Source of the DNA: Paenibacillus algorifonticola
GTDB lineage: Bacteria; Bacillota; Bacilli; Paenibacillales; Paenibacillaceae
DNA length: 54,207 bases
NCBI RefSeq assembly: GCF_000971975.1
Contig: NZ_LAQO01000051.1
Coordinates: 1 to 54,207, forward strand
Reading direction: 5' to 3'
How positions within the stretch are numbered: position 1 is the stretch's first letter; each line of letters opens with the position of its first letter. The position numbers were made by a program, and so were the translations under genes. Shown one piece after another: positions 6,992-15,397 of the stretch. The notes beneath the pieces are model-generated. The model saw nothing but the letters and a program-made list of their open reading frames with translations, searched no databases and was not told the origin of the DNA.

Positions 6992-8821
6992 ATGGCACAT
7001 TTATTTGTTACGGGCGGTACAGGATTTATTGGACAACGATTATTACAGACACTTGCACAAACCAAGCAGCACGCAACCGTTCTCGTTCGTTCTTTAAGCA
7101 AATATGAACAGCTTTTGGACAAGCTGAACCTTCGGCATAACGAGTTCATCAAGCCGGTATGCGGTGATTTGACCCAGCCTTTATTGGGCTTAAATAAAGA
7201 GGATTTGGCGCGAGTGAAAACAGCAGAAGTCATGATTCATGCGGGAGGTCCTATGGATATCAGACTGAGCGCCGAGCAGGCAAAGCGGGTATTTCTTCAA
7301 GCCTCGCAACATATGGCAGAAATCGCTTCGCTTATTCATGCGGAGACGACGCTGCGCCATTTTATTCATTTGGTCGGCTTTAAAAGCCCGTTCCGCAATG
7401 AGGATCTATCGCAAAAAGAGCAGGCCATTGCGTCTTTAAGCCATGAGCCGCCTTATGAGCAAGCCAAGTTCCACGCCGACCTCCACATGCGGGAGCAAAG
7501 CGTCAAACATGGCTATCCCCTGTCCGTCGTTCACCCCGGCGTCGTCATTGGCGACTCCGCAACAGGAGAGACGGAGCAGCTTGGCGGTCTCGGTCTCCTC
7601 GTTGAAGCTACACGCAGGAAACTGATGGCTCTTGTGCCTGGCGGTGAAAAATATTGGCTGCCCCTGTTCCACCTCGATCACGCCGCCGCCTTTATCGCCG
7701 CGCTTGCCCAAGAAGAGCATCCCGTCAGCCAAACGTATTATTTGCTGCAAGCGAAGGAAGACAGCCCTAATATGATGGGGCTTATTACAACGATGGCCAA
7801 GGAGCTTCGCGTAGCCAAGCCTGTTGGTGCCCTTCCGCTGGGCATTTTATCCAAAGTACTAAGTAGCCCGCTGGGCGGCAAGCTTGGCATTCCCCAAGAA
7901 TCACTGAGCTTCGTCGTAAACGACTCTTATTCACTTGAATCGGCCCGACATATTCAACAAAAATATGCGTTGGACTACACGGTAACGCCGTCCACTCTTC
8001 GCCACACGATCGCCGACCTTGATTTTCGCCTCTCCCATTCAGTGACGACGCATAAGGGCTACAATCAGGGCAAGCTTGGCAATATGACTGCCCTGCGCAA
8101 TAACAATAGCGGAAATCCAGTTTTGTTCATACCCGGCACCTTTAGCGGAGCGGATTGCCTGATTCCTCTGGCCAATCATTTTCACAATGCTGACATATGG
8201 CTCCCTGACCTCCCCGGGTTAGGTAGAAGCCCCTATCATCACAAGTCTAATGTAATTGACGGCCACGCGGAGACCCTTATAGAAGCCATTGCCGCAATGG
8301 ACACGCCCGTTACTTTAATCGGTCATTCTTATGGAGCGCTCCTCGCCGCCAAAGTCATGGAGGCTATGCCGGATCGGATTCAAGCCCTTGGATTGCTGCA
8401 GCCCGTTTTCCATCCGGCGCCGTCCATGTATAAACAGCGCTGGCTTACGGAAATGGCGCTCTCACGCATGAGTGAGACCGCACTAATCAAGTCGCTGATT
8501 AAGCAAAGCTGCTTTCAATCAGAGGCACAAATTCCAGCGGAATATATCCGTTATGTGCAGGAAGAGCTGCGCTCACCGAGGGTAAGGAAGACACTTGCCG
8601 AGCTATTGCGCGAGCTGACGCGCCCGCAAAGCTTTCAGCTGGCGCCGGAACAGTGGGATGAGAAGAAGGTTCATATTTTATGGGGAGAACAGGAGCGGAA
8701 TTATGAACTGCCTGATCGCTACCGCCATTTGAAGCTGGGCAGCCTTCCTTATGGGCATCATTTTCCGATCTCCCATCCAGAGCAAACTGCCCAGTTGCTG
8801 AGGCAAAGGCTCGAGCTTTAA
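6992..8821 (+). CDS. Extended SDR / alpha-beta hydrolase fusion protein
   Basis: A 609-residue two-domain protein. The N-terminal ~350 residues are an NAD(P)-dependent epimerase/dehydratase-type Rossmann domain: GGTGFIG at 8-14 and an SDR catalytic YxxxK (YEQAK, Tyr155-Lys159). The C-terminal ~240 residues are an alpha/beta hydrolase: LFIPGTFSG oxyanion region, nucleophile elbow GHSYG (Ser446) and a likely catalytic His in YGHHFPISHP. AGAAGGAG supports the ATG at 6992. It follows tetR and its operator-like site, so expression is probably induced by the TetR ligand. Substrate is unknown; lipid, ester or xenobiotic modification is plausible. Confidence 0.8.
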   Translation: MAHLFVTGGTGFIGQRLLQTLAQTKQHATVLVRSLSKYEQLLDKLNLRHNEFIKPVCGDLTQPLLGLNKEDLARVKTAEVMIHAGGPMDIRLSAEQAKRVFLQASQHMAEIASLIHAETTLRHFIHLVGFKSPFRNEDLSQKEQAIASLSHEPPYEQAKFHADLHMREQSVKHGYPLSVVHPGVVIGDSATGETEQLGGLGLLVEATRRKLMALVPGGEKYWLPLFHLDHAAAFIAALAQEEHPVSQTYYLLQAKEDSPNMMGLITTMAKELRVAKPVGALPLGILSKVLSSPLGGKLGIPQESLSFVVNDSYSLESARHIQQKYALDYTVTPSTLRHTIADLDFRLSHSVTTHKGYNQGKLGNMTALRNNNSGNPVLFIPGTFSGADCLIPLANHFHNADIWLPDLPGLGRSPYHHKSNVIDGHAETLIEAIAAMDTPVTLIGHSYGALLAAKVMEAMPDRIQALGLLQPVFHPAPSMYKQRWLTEMALSRMSETALIKSLIKQSCFQSEAQIPAEYIRYVQEELRSPRVRKTLAELLRELTRPQSFQLAPEQWDEKKVHILWGEQERNYELPDRYRHLKLGSLPYGHHFPISHPEQTAQLLRQRLEL

Positions 8822-8855
8822 GCAGCCATACCAAGGTGATGAACAGTCCGAGTGT

Positions 8856-8900
8856 AATTTTCCCGCTATATTTCCGATATAAAGGAAAATTAGTTTTTTT
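8856..8900 (+). terminator. Terminator or attenuator before the FecCD gene
   Basis: Stem AATTTTCC (8856-8863) with GGAAAATT (8884-8891), an inner TATA/TATA pairing and then AGTTTTTTT. It ends the fusion-gene transcript. It sits 21 bases before the next ATG, so it could also gate read-through into the permease gene. Confidence 0.65.
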
Positions 8901-8921
8901 CTCAGGAAGGACTACTGATTC

Positions 8922-9941
8922 ATGACTACACGAACAAAAGCGAATCCTTTATTTGTCTCTGCCTTTTTTATTTTAGGGCCTATTTTGGTTATTGCCTGTT
9001 TTGCTTGGTATTTAGCCACAGGTTTTATAGGTGTAGGCCTCAGCGATTTCATCGAAGCCCTCATTCATAAAGACTGGGATTCAGAAGCATTTATGATTCT
9101 GAGCGAATTTCGGCTTCCAAGTGCAGTAGCCCTGACATTGGCAGGAGCCGGCCTCGCCGCTTCCGCAGCTATTCTTCAAGGACTCATGCGTAATCGCTTG
9201 GCTGCGCCCACGACTTTTGGGTTAACAGAAATGTCGAGTCTTGCCCTATTTTTAGCTTGGCCTTTTATTTTGAATGAGGAAGTTCCCACTTCTATTCCCA
9301 TCGTCACGGCCGCTCTCAGTATCGCTGGCTGTTTGACTAGCTGCATCATAATGTATGTGATGACGCGCCTCCTCAAAATCCCGCCATCTTCGATGCAGTT
9401 TATTTTTGCAGGAGCATTCCTTGGGACAGCCGCCCATTTCACTATTTTGCTTGTCCGCCTATACGCCAATGACCGTTACGATCTCAGTGCAACATTAACA
9501 GCAGTAAGCGGTGTATACATTACAGGAAAAAGCTCTTACGCCTTAGCTTCACTCATTATTGTCGCCTTGGTCGCTGCTGTAGGGCTGTCCTTCTTTATTT
9601 CGAAGCATTTTTATGGAGAAAGACCGGCCGGAGCTGTTATATATGGCCTATCCGCCGCAGTCGTTATTCTTATGGCCGGTCTTTCTGTTTGGCTTGTTGG
9701 CCCGGTAGCTTGCATAGGTCTGATAGCATCTGCCTTGCTCAGCAAGTGGTGCGGCAATGATTACCGCATCATTATTCCAGGCTCGGCCATCATTGGAGCG
9801 ATTTTATTACTACTCTTAAGCATTATAAGCAAATCCATATCGCCACTTAGCGATATCCCGATTGCCCACACAAGCAACGCCATTGCGATTCCATTATTTA
9901 TAATTATATTGTGGAGGCATTATCGCAAGACGGAAACGTAG
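8922..9941 (+). CDS. FecCD-type (iron/siderophore-like) ABC permease
   Basis: A 339-residue, very hydrophobic protein with about nine membrane spans. It shows family landmarks of BtuC/FecCD/FhuB permeases: FRLPSAVALTLAGAGLAASAAILQGLMRNRLAAPTTFGLTE corresponds to the RLPR..A...GA.L..sG...Q...rNPLA.P..LG region. Typical substrates are ferric siderophores, haem or cobalamin. No binding protein or ATPase is adjacent, so it is an orphan subunit or works with parts encoded elsewhere. The ribosome binding site is AGGAAGG, 11 bases from the ATG. A bidirectional terminator follows. Confidence 0.8.
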   Translation: MTTRTKANPLFVSAFFILGPILVIACFAWYLATGFIGVGLSDFIEALIHKDWDSEAFMILSEFRLPSAVALTLAGAGLAASAAILQGLMRNRLAAPTTFGLTEMSSLALFLAWPFILNEEVPTSIPIVTAALSIAGCLTSCIIMYVMTRLLKIPPSSMQFIFAGAFLGTAAHFTILLVRLYANDRYDLSATLTAVSGVYITGKSSYALASLIIVALVAAVGLSFFISKHFYGERPAGAVIYGLSAAVVILMAGLSVWLVGPVACIGLIASALLSKWCGNDYRIIIPGSAIIGAILLLLLSIISKSISPLSDIPIAHTSNAIAIPLFIIILWRHYRKTET

Positions 9942-9988
9942 AACATAGACAGGGTATACTACGGCAATCTTCATAGAATACAAAAAAA

Positions 9989-10033
9989 GGCTACCTCTCT
10001 AAAAAGCAGCTTGCCCCTTTAGAGAAGTAGGCC
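9989..10033. terminator. Bidirectional terminator between FecCD gene and urtE
   Basis: Stem GGCTACcTCTCTAAA / TTTAGAGAaGTAGGCC with an A-run to the left (a T-run for the minus strand) and T-rich DNA to the right. It serves both convergent transcripts. Confidence 0.75.
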
Positions 10034-10106
10034 TTTCTCTGTTTTTCGCGTATTATCTGCTTTGAGGCGGGGATCCAGAATCGAGGTTCGGGATGGTTCG
10101 AAGGCA

Positions 10107-10820
10107 TTACACCGTCAAATACTTCTTGATCACGTCATCGTTCAGCTGCGTAAGCGTTCCTTCCCATGCAACAGCACCTTTTTCCAATATATAAAAATAG
10201 TCCCCAACACTTTTCACAAAGTCGAGGCTTTGTTCAACGAGCAAAATCGCCGTCCTGCCATCCGCCTTAATCGAACGAATCACCTCGCGGATATCATCTA
10301 CGATGGAGGGCTGAATGCCCTCGCAAGGCTCATCAAGCAGCAGCAGCGACGGCTGCGATGCGAGCGCTCTGGCGAAAGCAAGCTGCTGCTGCTGTCCGCC
10401 GCTGAGATCGCCGCCGCGCCGCGCATACATTTCCGGCAGCACCGGAAATTTCGCAATGGCATCAGGCGGGATCATATTCGCCTGTCCACGCCCTCGCCCC
10501 TCCCGTGGCGCGGCCTCCAAGCCGATCAAAATATTTTCGTACACGGTGAGCTGCCCGAAAATCTCCCTCCCCTGCGGCACGTACCCCATACCGCTCTTCG
10601 CCCTTCTGCCCGGGGCGCGCTTCGTCAGATCCACGCCTTTATAAGCCACTGTGCCATGACGCGCTTTAAGCAGCCCCATAATGCTTTTCATTAACGTCGT
10701 TTTGCCGACGCCATTGCGCCCAAGCAGGCATACAACCTCACCCGGCTCCACCTTTAAGGATACATCGCGCAAAATAATGCTTTCGCCATAACCGGCCTCA
10801 AGCTGTCGAACGGCTAGCAT
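10107..10820 (-). CDS. urtE: Urea ABC transporter ATP-binding protein UrtE
   Basis: A LivF-like ATPase of 237 residues. Walker A is GRNGVGKTT, the signature is LSGGQQQQLAFARAL and Walker B is LLLLDEPCEG. With UrtD it powers urea import. The ATG at 10820 is preferred over the one two codons upstream, because AAGGCGGG lies 6 bases before it and abuts the earlier ATG. The start overlaps the end of urtD, so translation is coupled. It is the last gene of the urtABCDE operon. Confidence 0.92.
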   Translation of the reverse strand: MLAVRQLEAGYGESIILRDVSLKVEPGEVVCLLGRNGVGKTTLMKSIMGLLKARHGTVAYKGVDLTKRAPGRRAKSGMGYVPQGREIFGQLTVYENILIGLEAAPREGRGRGQANMIPPDAIAKFPVLPEMYARRGGDLSGGQQQQLAFARALASQPSLLLLDEPCEGIQPSIVDDIREVIRSIKADGRTAILLVEQSLDFVKSVGDYFYILEKGAVAWEGTLTQLNDDVIKKYLTV

Positions 10821-11577
10821 CCGCATCCCGCCTTTTCCCCAAATACACCTCGGCTACCCGGTCATCCCGCTGCACATCCTCCATCGTGCCCTCCTTGAGC
10901 AGCTTGCCTTCATGCATGACCGTCACCTTGCTTGCAAAGCTGCGCACAAATTCCATATCATGCTCGACGACGACGATGGAGCGTTCACGCGCAATTTCCT
11001 GAAGCAGTTCCCCCGTCTTATCCGTTTCCTTATCCGTCATGCCTGCCACCGGCTCATCAAGCAGCAAAATATCCGGCTCCTGCAGCAGCATCATGCCGAT
11101 TTCCAGCCACTGCTTCTCGCCATGCGATAGCCCGCCTGCCCGGCTATCCTCTTGATCAGCCAGCCCGATCATCTCCAGCTGCCGTTTCATCCGCTTCTGC
11201 TCCTCCGCCTGCAGCCTCGCAAATAGTGTAGCGAACACGCCACGCCGCTGGCGCAGCGCTATTTCTAAATTTTCCAGCACCGTCATAGACGGGAAAATGG
11301 ATGGGGCCTGAAACTTGCGGCCGATGCCCAGCTCGGCAATTTGGTGCTCTTTTTTCCGCGTAATGTCGATATCGCCATTGAATGTGACCTGCCCGGTTGA
11401 TGGCCGGACTTTGCCGCAGATCACATCAAGCATCGTCGTTTTGCCCGCTCCGTTCGGCCCGATCAGGAAGCGCAGCTCTCCTTTTGCCAAGGTGAGACTC
11501 ATGCCCTGAATCGCTTTAAAGCCATCAAACTCCACCGTTACATCATTACATTGCAGGATACTCAATGGTTGGCTCAT
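10798..11577 (-). CDS. urtD: Urea ABC transporter ATP-binding protein UrtD
   Basis: A LivG-like ATPase of 259 residues with Walker A GPNGAGKTT, signature LSHGEKQWLEIGMMLL (the H in LSHGE is typical of UrtD) and Walker B ILLLDEPVAGM. It drives urea uptake with UrtE. GGAGGGTG inside the end of urtC gives a strong ribosome binding site. The gene overlaps urtC by about 30 bases and urtE by about 23. Confidence 0.93.
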   Translation of the reverse strand: MSQPLSILQCNDVTVEFDGFKAIQGMSLTLAKGELRFLIGPNGAGKTTMLDVICGKVRPSTGQVTFNGDIDITRKKEHQIAELGIGRKFQAPSIFPSMTVLENLEIALRQRRGVFATLFARLQAEEQKRMKRQLEMIGLADQEDSRAGGLSHGEKQWLEIGMMLLQEPDILLLDEPVAGMTDKETDKTGELLQEIARERSIVVVEHDMEFVRSFASKVTVMHEGKLLKEGTMEDVQRDDRVAEVYLGKRRDADASRSTA

Positions 11578-12637
11578 TTTTCGTCACCCTCCGCTTTTTG
11601 CCGAGCTTGATTTTGCCAAGCAGTCCCGTTAAGCCGTTCGGCAGAAATACAACTACGATAACAAACATCGCCCCGAGAAAATACGTCCAGCCCTCGGGGT
11701 AGGAGGTGCTGAATTCGCTTTTGGCCCAATTGAGCAGCACCGCGCCCATGGCCGCACCGATTAAAGTACCACGGCCGCCAATCGCGACCCATAGCACCAT
11801 TTCAATAGATGGCACAATCCCCATCATTGAAGGGGAAATAATGCCCACATGGAGCACAAACAGCATGCCCGCGATACCCGCAAATGCGGCAGATAAAGTG
11901 AAAATGACCATTTGGTACATCGCAGGATTATAACCGATGAAGCGCACGCGGTTTTCCCCGTCGCGAATAGCCCGCAGCACCTTCCCAAATCGGCTGCCGA
12001 CAATGTAACGGCATGCGACGAAGACGGCAATCAACACCAGCACCGTAACAAAATATAGCATTCGCTTCGTGTCGGGAGAGGCGAGCGAAGCGCCTAATAT
12101 TTTGCTAAAGCCCGTCACACCGTTCGTCCCGCCTGTGAAGGCCTGCTGTCCGACGAGCAGCGTCGTCGTAATAATGACCAACGCTTGTGTCAAAATCGTA
12201 AAATAGACACCCCGAATGCGATTGCGGAAGGTAAAAAAGCCAAGAAACAAAGCCAGCAGCGCGGGCATGACAATACCCATGGCTACTGCAAAGCCAAAGC
12301 TGCTGAACGGCTGCCAAAACAGCGGGAGCTCCTTGAGTCCGCTCCAGCCCATAAAATCCGGCAGCCTCCCGCCACTTGCCTCAAGCTTCAAATACATTGC
12401 CATTGCATATGCGCCGATGCCGAAGAAAATGCCGTGCCCGAGGCTGAGAATGCCGGTATAGCCCCATATCAAGTCCAGTCCCAGCGCCACGATGGCAAAA
12501 GCGAGAAATTTCGCCAGCAGGTTGAGGCGGAAATCACTTAAAAACATCGGCGCCGCGAACAACGCTACGGCCGCAGCCGCATAACCTGCCAAAATCCACA
12601 ACCGCCCTGGTGATAACCTTCGCTGCTTCATTTTCAC
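11546..12637 (-). CDS. urtC: Urea ABC transporter permease UrtC
   Basis: A LivM-like permease of 363 residues with about ten hydrophobic segments. Family landmarks include LDLIWGYTGILSLGHGIFFGIGAYAMAMYLK and GGRGTLIGAAMGAVLLNWAKSEFS. It pairs with UrtB to form the membrane channel for urea. Start is a GTG preceded by AAGGGG, or the ATG two codons later. It lies 17 bases after urtB and overlaps urtD. Confidence 0.92.
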   Translation of the reverse strand: MKMKQRRLSPGRLWILAGYAAAAVALFAAPMFLSDFRLNLLAKFLAFAIVALGLDLIWGYTGILSLGHGIFFGIGAYAMAMYLKLEASGGRLPDFMGWSGLKELPLFWQPFSSFGFAVAMGIVMPALLALFLGFFTFRNRIRGVYFTILTQALVIITTTLLVGQQAFTGGTNGVTGFSKILGASLASPDTKRMLYFVTVLVLIAVFVACRYIVGSRFGKVLRAIRDGENRVRFIGYNPAMYQMVIFTLSAAFAGIAGMLFVLHVGIISPSMMGIVPSIEMVLWVAIGGRGTLIGAAMGAVLLNWAKSEFSTSYPEGWTYFLGAMFVIVVVFLPNGLTGLLGKIKLGKKRRVTKNEPTIEYPAM

Positions 12638-12654
12638 CCGTCACCCCTTCCTTG

Positions 12655-13560
12655 TTAATCAAGAGAACGTGTACGCATCGCCACAAAACCAGAAGGACGC
12701 CATTGCAGGAAAGCCACGATGCACAGGAATACAAGCACCTTGCCGAGTGAAGCATTCGTCCAATATTCAAACATCGTATTAAATACGCCAATGCCAAGCG
12801 CGCCAAGCACCGTGCCTACCAGCTTGCCGACGCCGCCCAGCACAACTACCATAAACGCATCAACAATATAATAAGTGCCGAGGGAGGGGCCGATTGGCCC
12901 CATTAAAGTCAGTGCACAGCCCGCAATCCCTGCGATACCGGAGCCAATAGCAAACGTCATCGCATCTACGCGGCGGGTCGATACACCTAGGCAAGCTGCC
13001 ATATCGCGATTTTGCATGACGGCACGCATGCGGCGTCCTTCAAGGCTGCGGTAAATATAGAAGTACATCGCGATTAGACAAGCTGCCACCAAGCCGACGA
13101 TGAATAATCTTTTATAAGGAAGCACAACATCGCTTAGTATTCGCATTCCGCCATTTAGCCACGAGGGGCTGGTCACCGCCACATTGGGAGCGCCAAATAC
13201 GGACCGCGCAAGCTGCTGGAGCAACAAGCCTACGCCCCAAGTTGCCAGCAGACTGTCAAGCGGCCTGCCGTACAAATGGCGAATCAGGCTGACTTCCAGC
13301 AGAAGCCCAAATAGAAACGCGATGAGGAAGCTCGCTGGAATCGATATAACAAAATACCAGTTGAACCATGAGGACGGCATATAGGCGTGAAACAGATTTT
13401 GCGTCAAATAAGTGGAGTACGCTCCAATCATGATCAGCTCGCCATGGGCCATATTAATGACCTTCATCAAGCCAAATGTAATTGCCAGCCCCAGTGCTAT
13501 CAGCAGTAAAATCGAGCTTACACTAATGCCATTGAACAGCTGCAAAATAAATACGTCCAT
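12655..13560 (-). CDS. urtB: Urea ABC transporter permease UrtB
   Basis: A LivH-like permease, 301 residues, about eight spans, with LALGLAITFGLMKVINMAHGELIMIGAY and VVLGGVGKLVGTVLGALG typical of UrtB. This is the short form without the long periplasmic N-terminal extension of proteobacterial UrtB. I took the ATG at 13560, 11 bases after AGGAGG; the in-frame GTG at 13572 touches that site. It follows urtA by about 100 bases. Confidence 0.92.
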   Translation of the reverse strand: MDVFILQLFNGISVSSILLLIALGLAITFGLMKVINMAHGELIMIGAYSTYLTQNLFHAYMPSSWFNWYFVISIPASFLIAFLFGLLLEVSLIRHLYGRPLDSLLATWGVGLLLQQLARSVFGAPNVAVTSPSWLNGGMRILSDVVLPYKRLFIVGLVAACLIAMYFYIYRSLEGRRMRAVMQNRDMAACLGVSTRRVDAMTFAIGSGIAGIAGCALTLMGPIGPSLGTYYIVDAFMVVVLGGVGKLVGTVLGALGIGVFNTMFEYWTNASLGKVLVFLCIVAFLQWRPSGFVAMRTRSLD

Positions 13561-13664
13561 CCCGCTCTTCACCTCCTGCGATGGCTTGCGCCATCGCCAT
13601 TATTCCGCTGCTGTTATAGGCGATTCACGCCCGAATGCATTCCGAAAGCATGAATCTAGGCTCC

Positions 13665-14927
13665 CTACTCGGATGGCTGAATGCTGGCCGCCCATTCATA
13701 GCTTTTCAGATATGGGTCAGGCTTCACCGCTTCGCCGGAATTCCACAGCTCCTTGAACTGTCCGTCCGCCTGAACCTCGCCAATCCGGACTGTTTTGTAA
13801 ATATGCTGCGTCTCTCCGTCAATACGCACCTTGCCTTCCGGCGCATCCCACTCCAGCTCCTTCGCCGCTTCCTTTACTTTGGCAACATCGGTAGAGCCCG
13901 CCTTCTCCACGGCAGCTTTCCACAAATATACCGCTGTATAACCAGCCTCGATTGGGTCAGCTGTAACCCGATCCTCCCCATACTTCTTCTTATAATTAGC
14001 TACAAAAGCCGCATTGGCTGGGGTATCTGTCGTCTGATAGTAGTTCCATGCTGCCAAGTGGCCTTCCAGTACATCAACGCCAATGCCGCGAATTTCCTCT
14101 TCCGCTACCGATACCGACAGCGTCGTCAAATCCTGGGCCGAGATCCCCGCATCCTTGAGCTGCTTGAAGAAAGCGACGTTGCTGTCACCGTTAAGCGTAT
14201 TAAATACGATATCCGGCTCTGCTTCTTTGATTTTGCTAATAATGGTGCTGTAATCCGTATGTCCAAGCGGCGTGTATTCCTCGCCAACTAGCTCTCCACC
14301 CTTTGCCTTCAGTTGTTCTTTAATAATCAAATTAGCCGTGCGCGGGAATACATAATCCGAGCCGAGCAGATACATTTTTTTGCCGCGATTTTCAAGCAGC
14401 CAATCGACAGCCGGCACGATTTGTTGGTTTGTCGTCGCTCCGGTGTAGAAAATGTTCGGCGATGCCTCCAGCCCCTCATATTGCACCGGATACCAGAGCA
14501 GCCCATTCAATTCCTCAAATACAGGCTTCATCGCTTTGCGGCTTGAAGAGGTCCAGCCTCCGAATACGGTCGCCACTTTATCCTCCGATATCAGCTTGCG
14601 GGCTTTCTCGGCAAAAGTCGGCCAATCCGACGCTCCATCTTCTACGACCGGAACAATTTGCGTGCCCAGCACACCGCCCGCCGCATTAATTTCTTCAATC
14701 GCCATTAATTCTGCGTCCCTTACGGACACCTCACTAATGGCCATCGTACCACTGAGCGAGTGCAGAATACCTACCTTAATGCCATCTGCCGCCGCAGCCC
14801 CATTACTGCCCCCCGCCGTTTCCGAAGGCGTTGTTGAAGCCGTCTCTTTATTTCCCCCACAAGCTGATATCACGAGACTAACGAGCAGAACTACAATCCC
14901 TACTTGAAGTAATTTTCTGTTTCTCAT
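13665..14927 (-). CDS. urtA: Urea ABC transporter substrate-binding protein UrtA
   Basis: A 420-residue lipoprotein with lipobox VISAC followed by a Ser/Thr/Ala-rich linker, then the branched-chain-amino-acid-type binding fold. The UrtA-typical start IKVGILHSLSGTMAISE and the C-terminal block HIYKTVRIGEVQADGQF are present. It binds urea outside the cell for UrtBC/UrtDE. First gene of the operon, with a long leader of about 100 bases carrying palindromes, a consensus promoter and a nitrogen-regulator box. No urease genes lie in this window. Confidence 0.94.
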   Translation of the reverse strand: MRNRKLLQVGIVVLLVSLVISACGGNKETASTTPSETAGGSNGAAAADGIKVGILHSLSGTMAISEVSVRDAELMAIEEINAAGGVLGTQIVPVVEDGASDWPTFAEKARKLISEDKVATVFGGWTSSSRKAMKPVFEELNGLLWYPVQYEGLEASPNIFYTGATTNQQIVPAVDWLLENRGKKMYLLGSDYVFPRTANLIIKEQLKAKGGELVGEEYTPLGHTDYSTIISKIKEAEPDIVFNTLNGDSNVAFFKQLKDAGISAQDLTTLSVSVAEEEIRGIGVDVLEGHLAAWNYYQTTDTPANAAFVANYKKKYGEDRVTADPIEAGYTAVYLWKAAVEKAGSTDVAKVKEAAKELEWDAPEGKVRIDGETQHIYKTVRIGEVQADGQFKELWNSGEAVKPDPYLKSYEWAASIQPSE

Positions 14928-14973
14928 TTCTCCACTCCCCCTAAATTAAGCGCTATTTTTATAAAAAACACCT

Positions 14974-15017
14974 AAAACCGAACGTTCGGAGAAGTTATGT
15001 ATGGATTGTTCGTTCAC
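14974..15017 (-). promoter_or_regulatory. PurR-box-like pair in the urtA leader
   Basis: Plus strand 14974-14986 (AAAACCGAACGTT) fits the Bacillus PurBox AWWWCCGAACWWT at 12 of 13 positions. An inverted partner at 15005-15017 fits at 10 of 13, with 18 bases between. The first box lies in the 12-base palindrome CCGAACGTTCGG. Geometry is like that at the purR promoter in this window. Regulation by PurR is inferred. Confidence 0.4.
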
Positions 15018-15036
15018 AGGAAACGTTCGCAGGTTC

Positions 15037-15077
15037 ATTATAGATTGGCAATTTATCTCATGTCAATATATCTAACA
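15037..15077 (-). promoter_or_regulatory. urtA promoter with overlapping GlnR/TnrA box
   Basis: TTGACA (15061-15066) and TATAAT (15037-15042) with 18 bases between, reading leftward. TGTTAGATATATTGACA (15061-15077) is a full match to TGTNAN7TNACA and includes the -35, so GlnR or TnrA binding should repress urea uptake, in line with nitrogen control. Confidence 0.75.
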
Positions 15078-15290
15078 CAACTTTATCTTATTTTATTTCA
15101 TTCGACATAATACTAGCTATTAATACATATTTATTCAGTTAAAGGAGTTAAACCCCTTTCAGTGCGTGCACTTTTTGTTGTTCAAATTGCTATCAGAGTC
15201 ATTTTATCTAACATTCACCCAAGATATGATTCGCTCTTATAGCGTTTTCTGCTGAGTCAGCTGCTTCTACACTTGCCCTTACCCTTCAGC
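15078..15290. other. Gap between urtA promoter and MATE terminator
   Basis: AT-rich stretch without a gene. On the plus strand it holds two small adjacent hairpins, AAAGG..CCTTT (15141-15159) and AGTGC-gt-GCACT (15161-15172) followed by TTTTT. This is compatible with a terminator of a short plus-strand RNA, but no promoter or product is evident. Confidence 0.3.
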
Positions 15291-15352
15291 GCAAAAAAGA
15301 GAAAAACGGCAGCAGCGCATCAAGCGCCAGCTGCCGTTTTTCTCTTTTTTGC
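15291..15352. terminator. Terminator of the MATE gene
   Basis: Perfect 23-base arms (15291-15313 and 15330-15352) including GGCAGC/GCTGCC and flanking A- and T-runs around a 16-base loop. It lies 46 bases after the MATE stop and works in both directions. Confidence 0.85.
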
Positions 15353-15397
15353 AAAATGCTTTCCTTTTGCCTTCCGGTGAGGCTCACCGCACCGCAT

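Noticed and set aside
14978..14989. Mini-ykkC (guanidine-II) hairpin in the urtA leader
   Set aside because: The palindrome CCGAACGTTCGG would give an ACGT loop, but the class needs paired stem-loops with ACGR loops, which are not present.
15141..15177. Small RNA gene with terminator-like end
   Set aside because: The stems are very short and no promoter was found upstream; kept only as a note on the gap.
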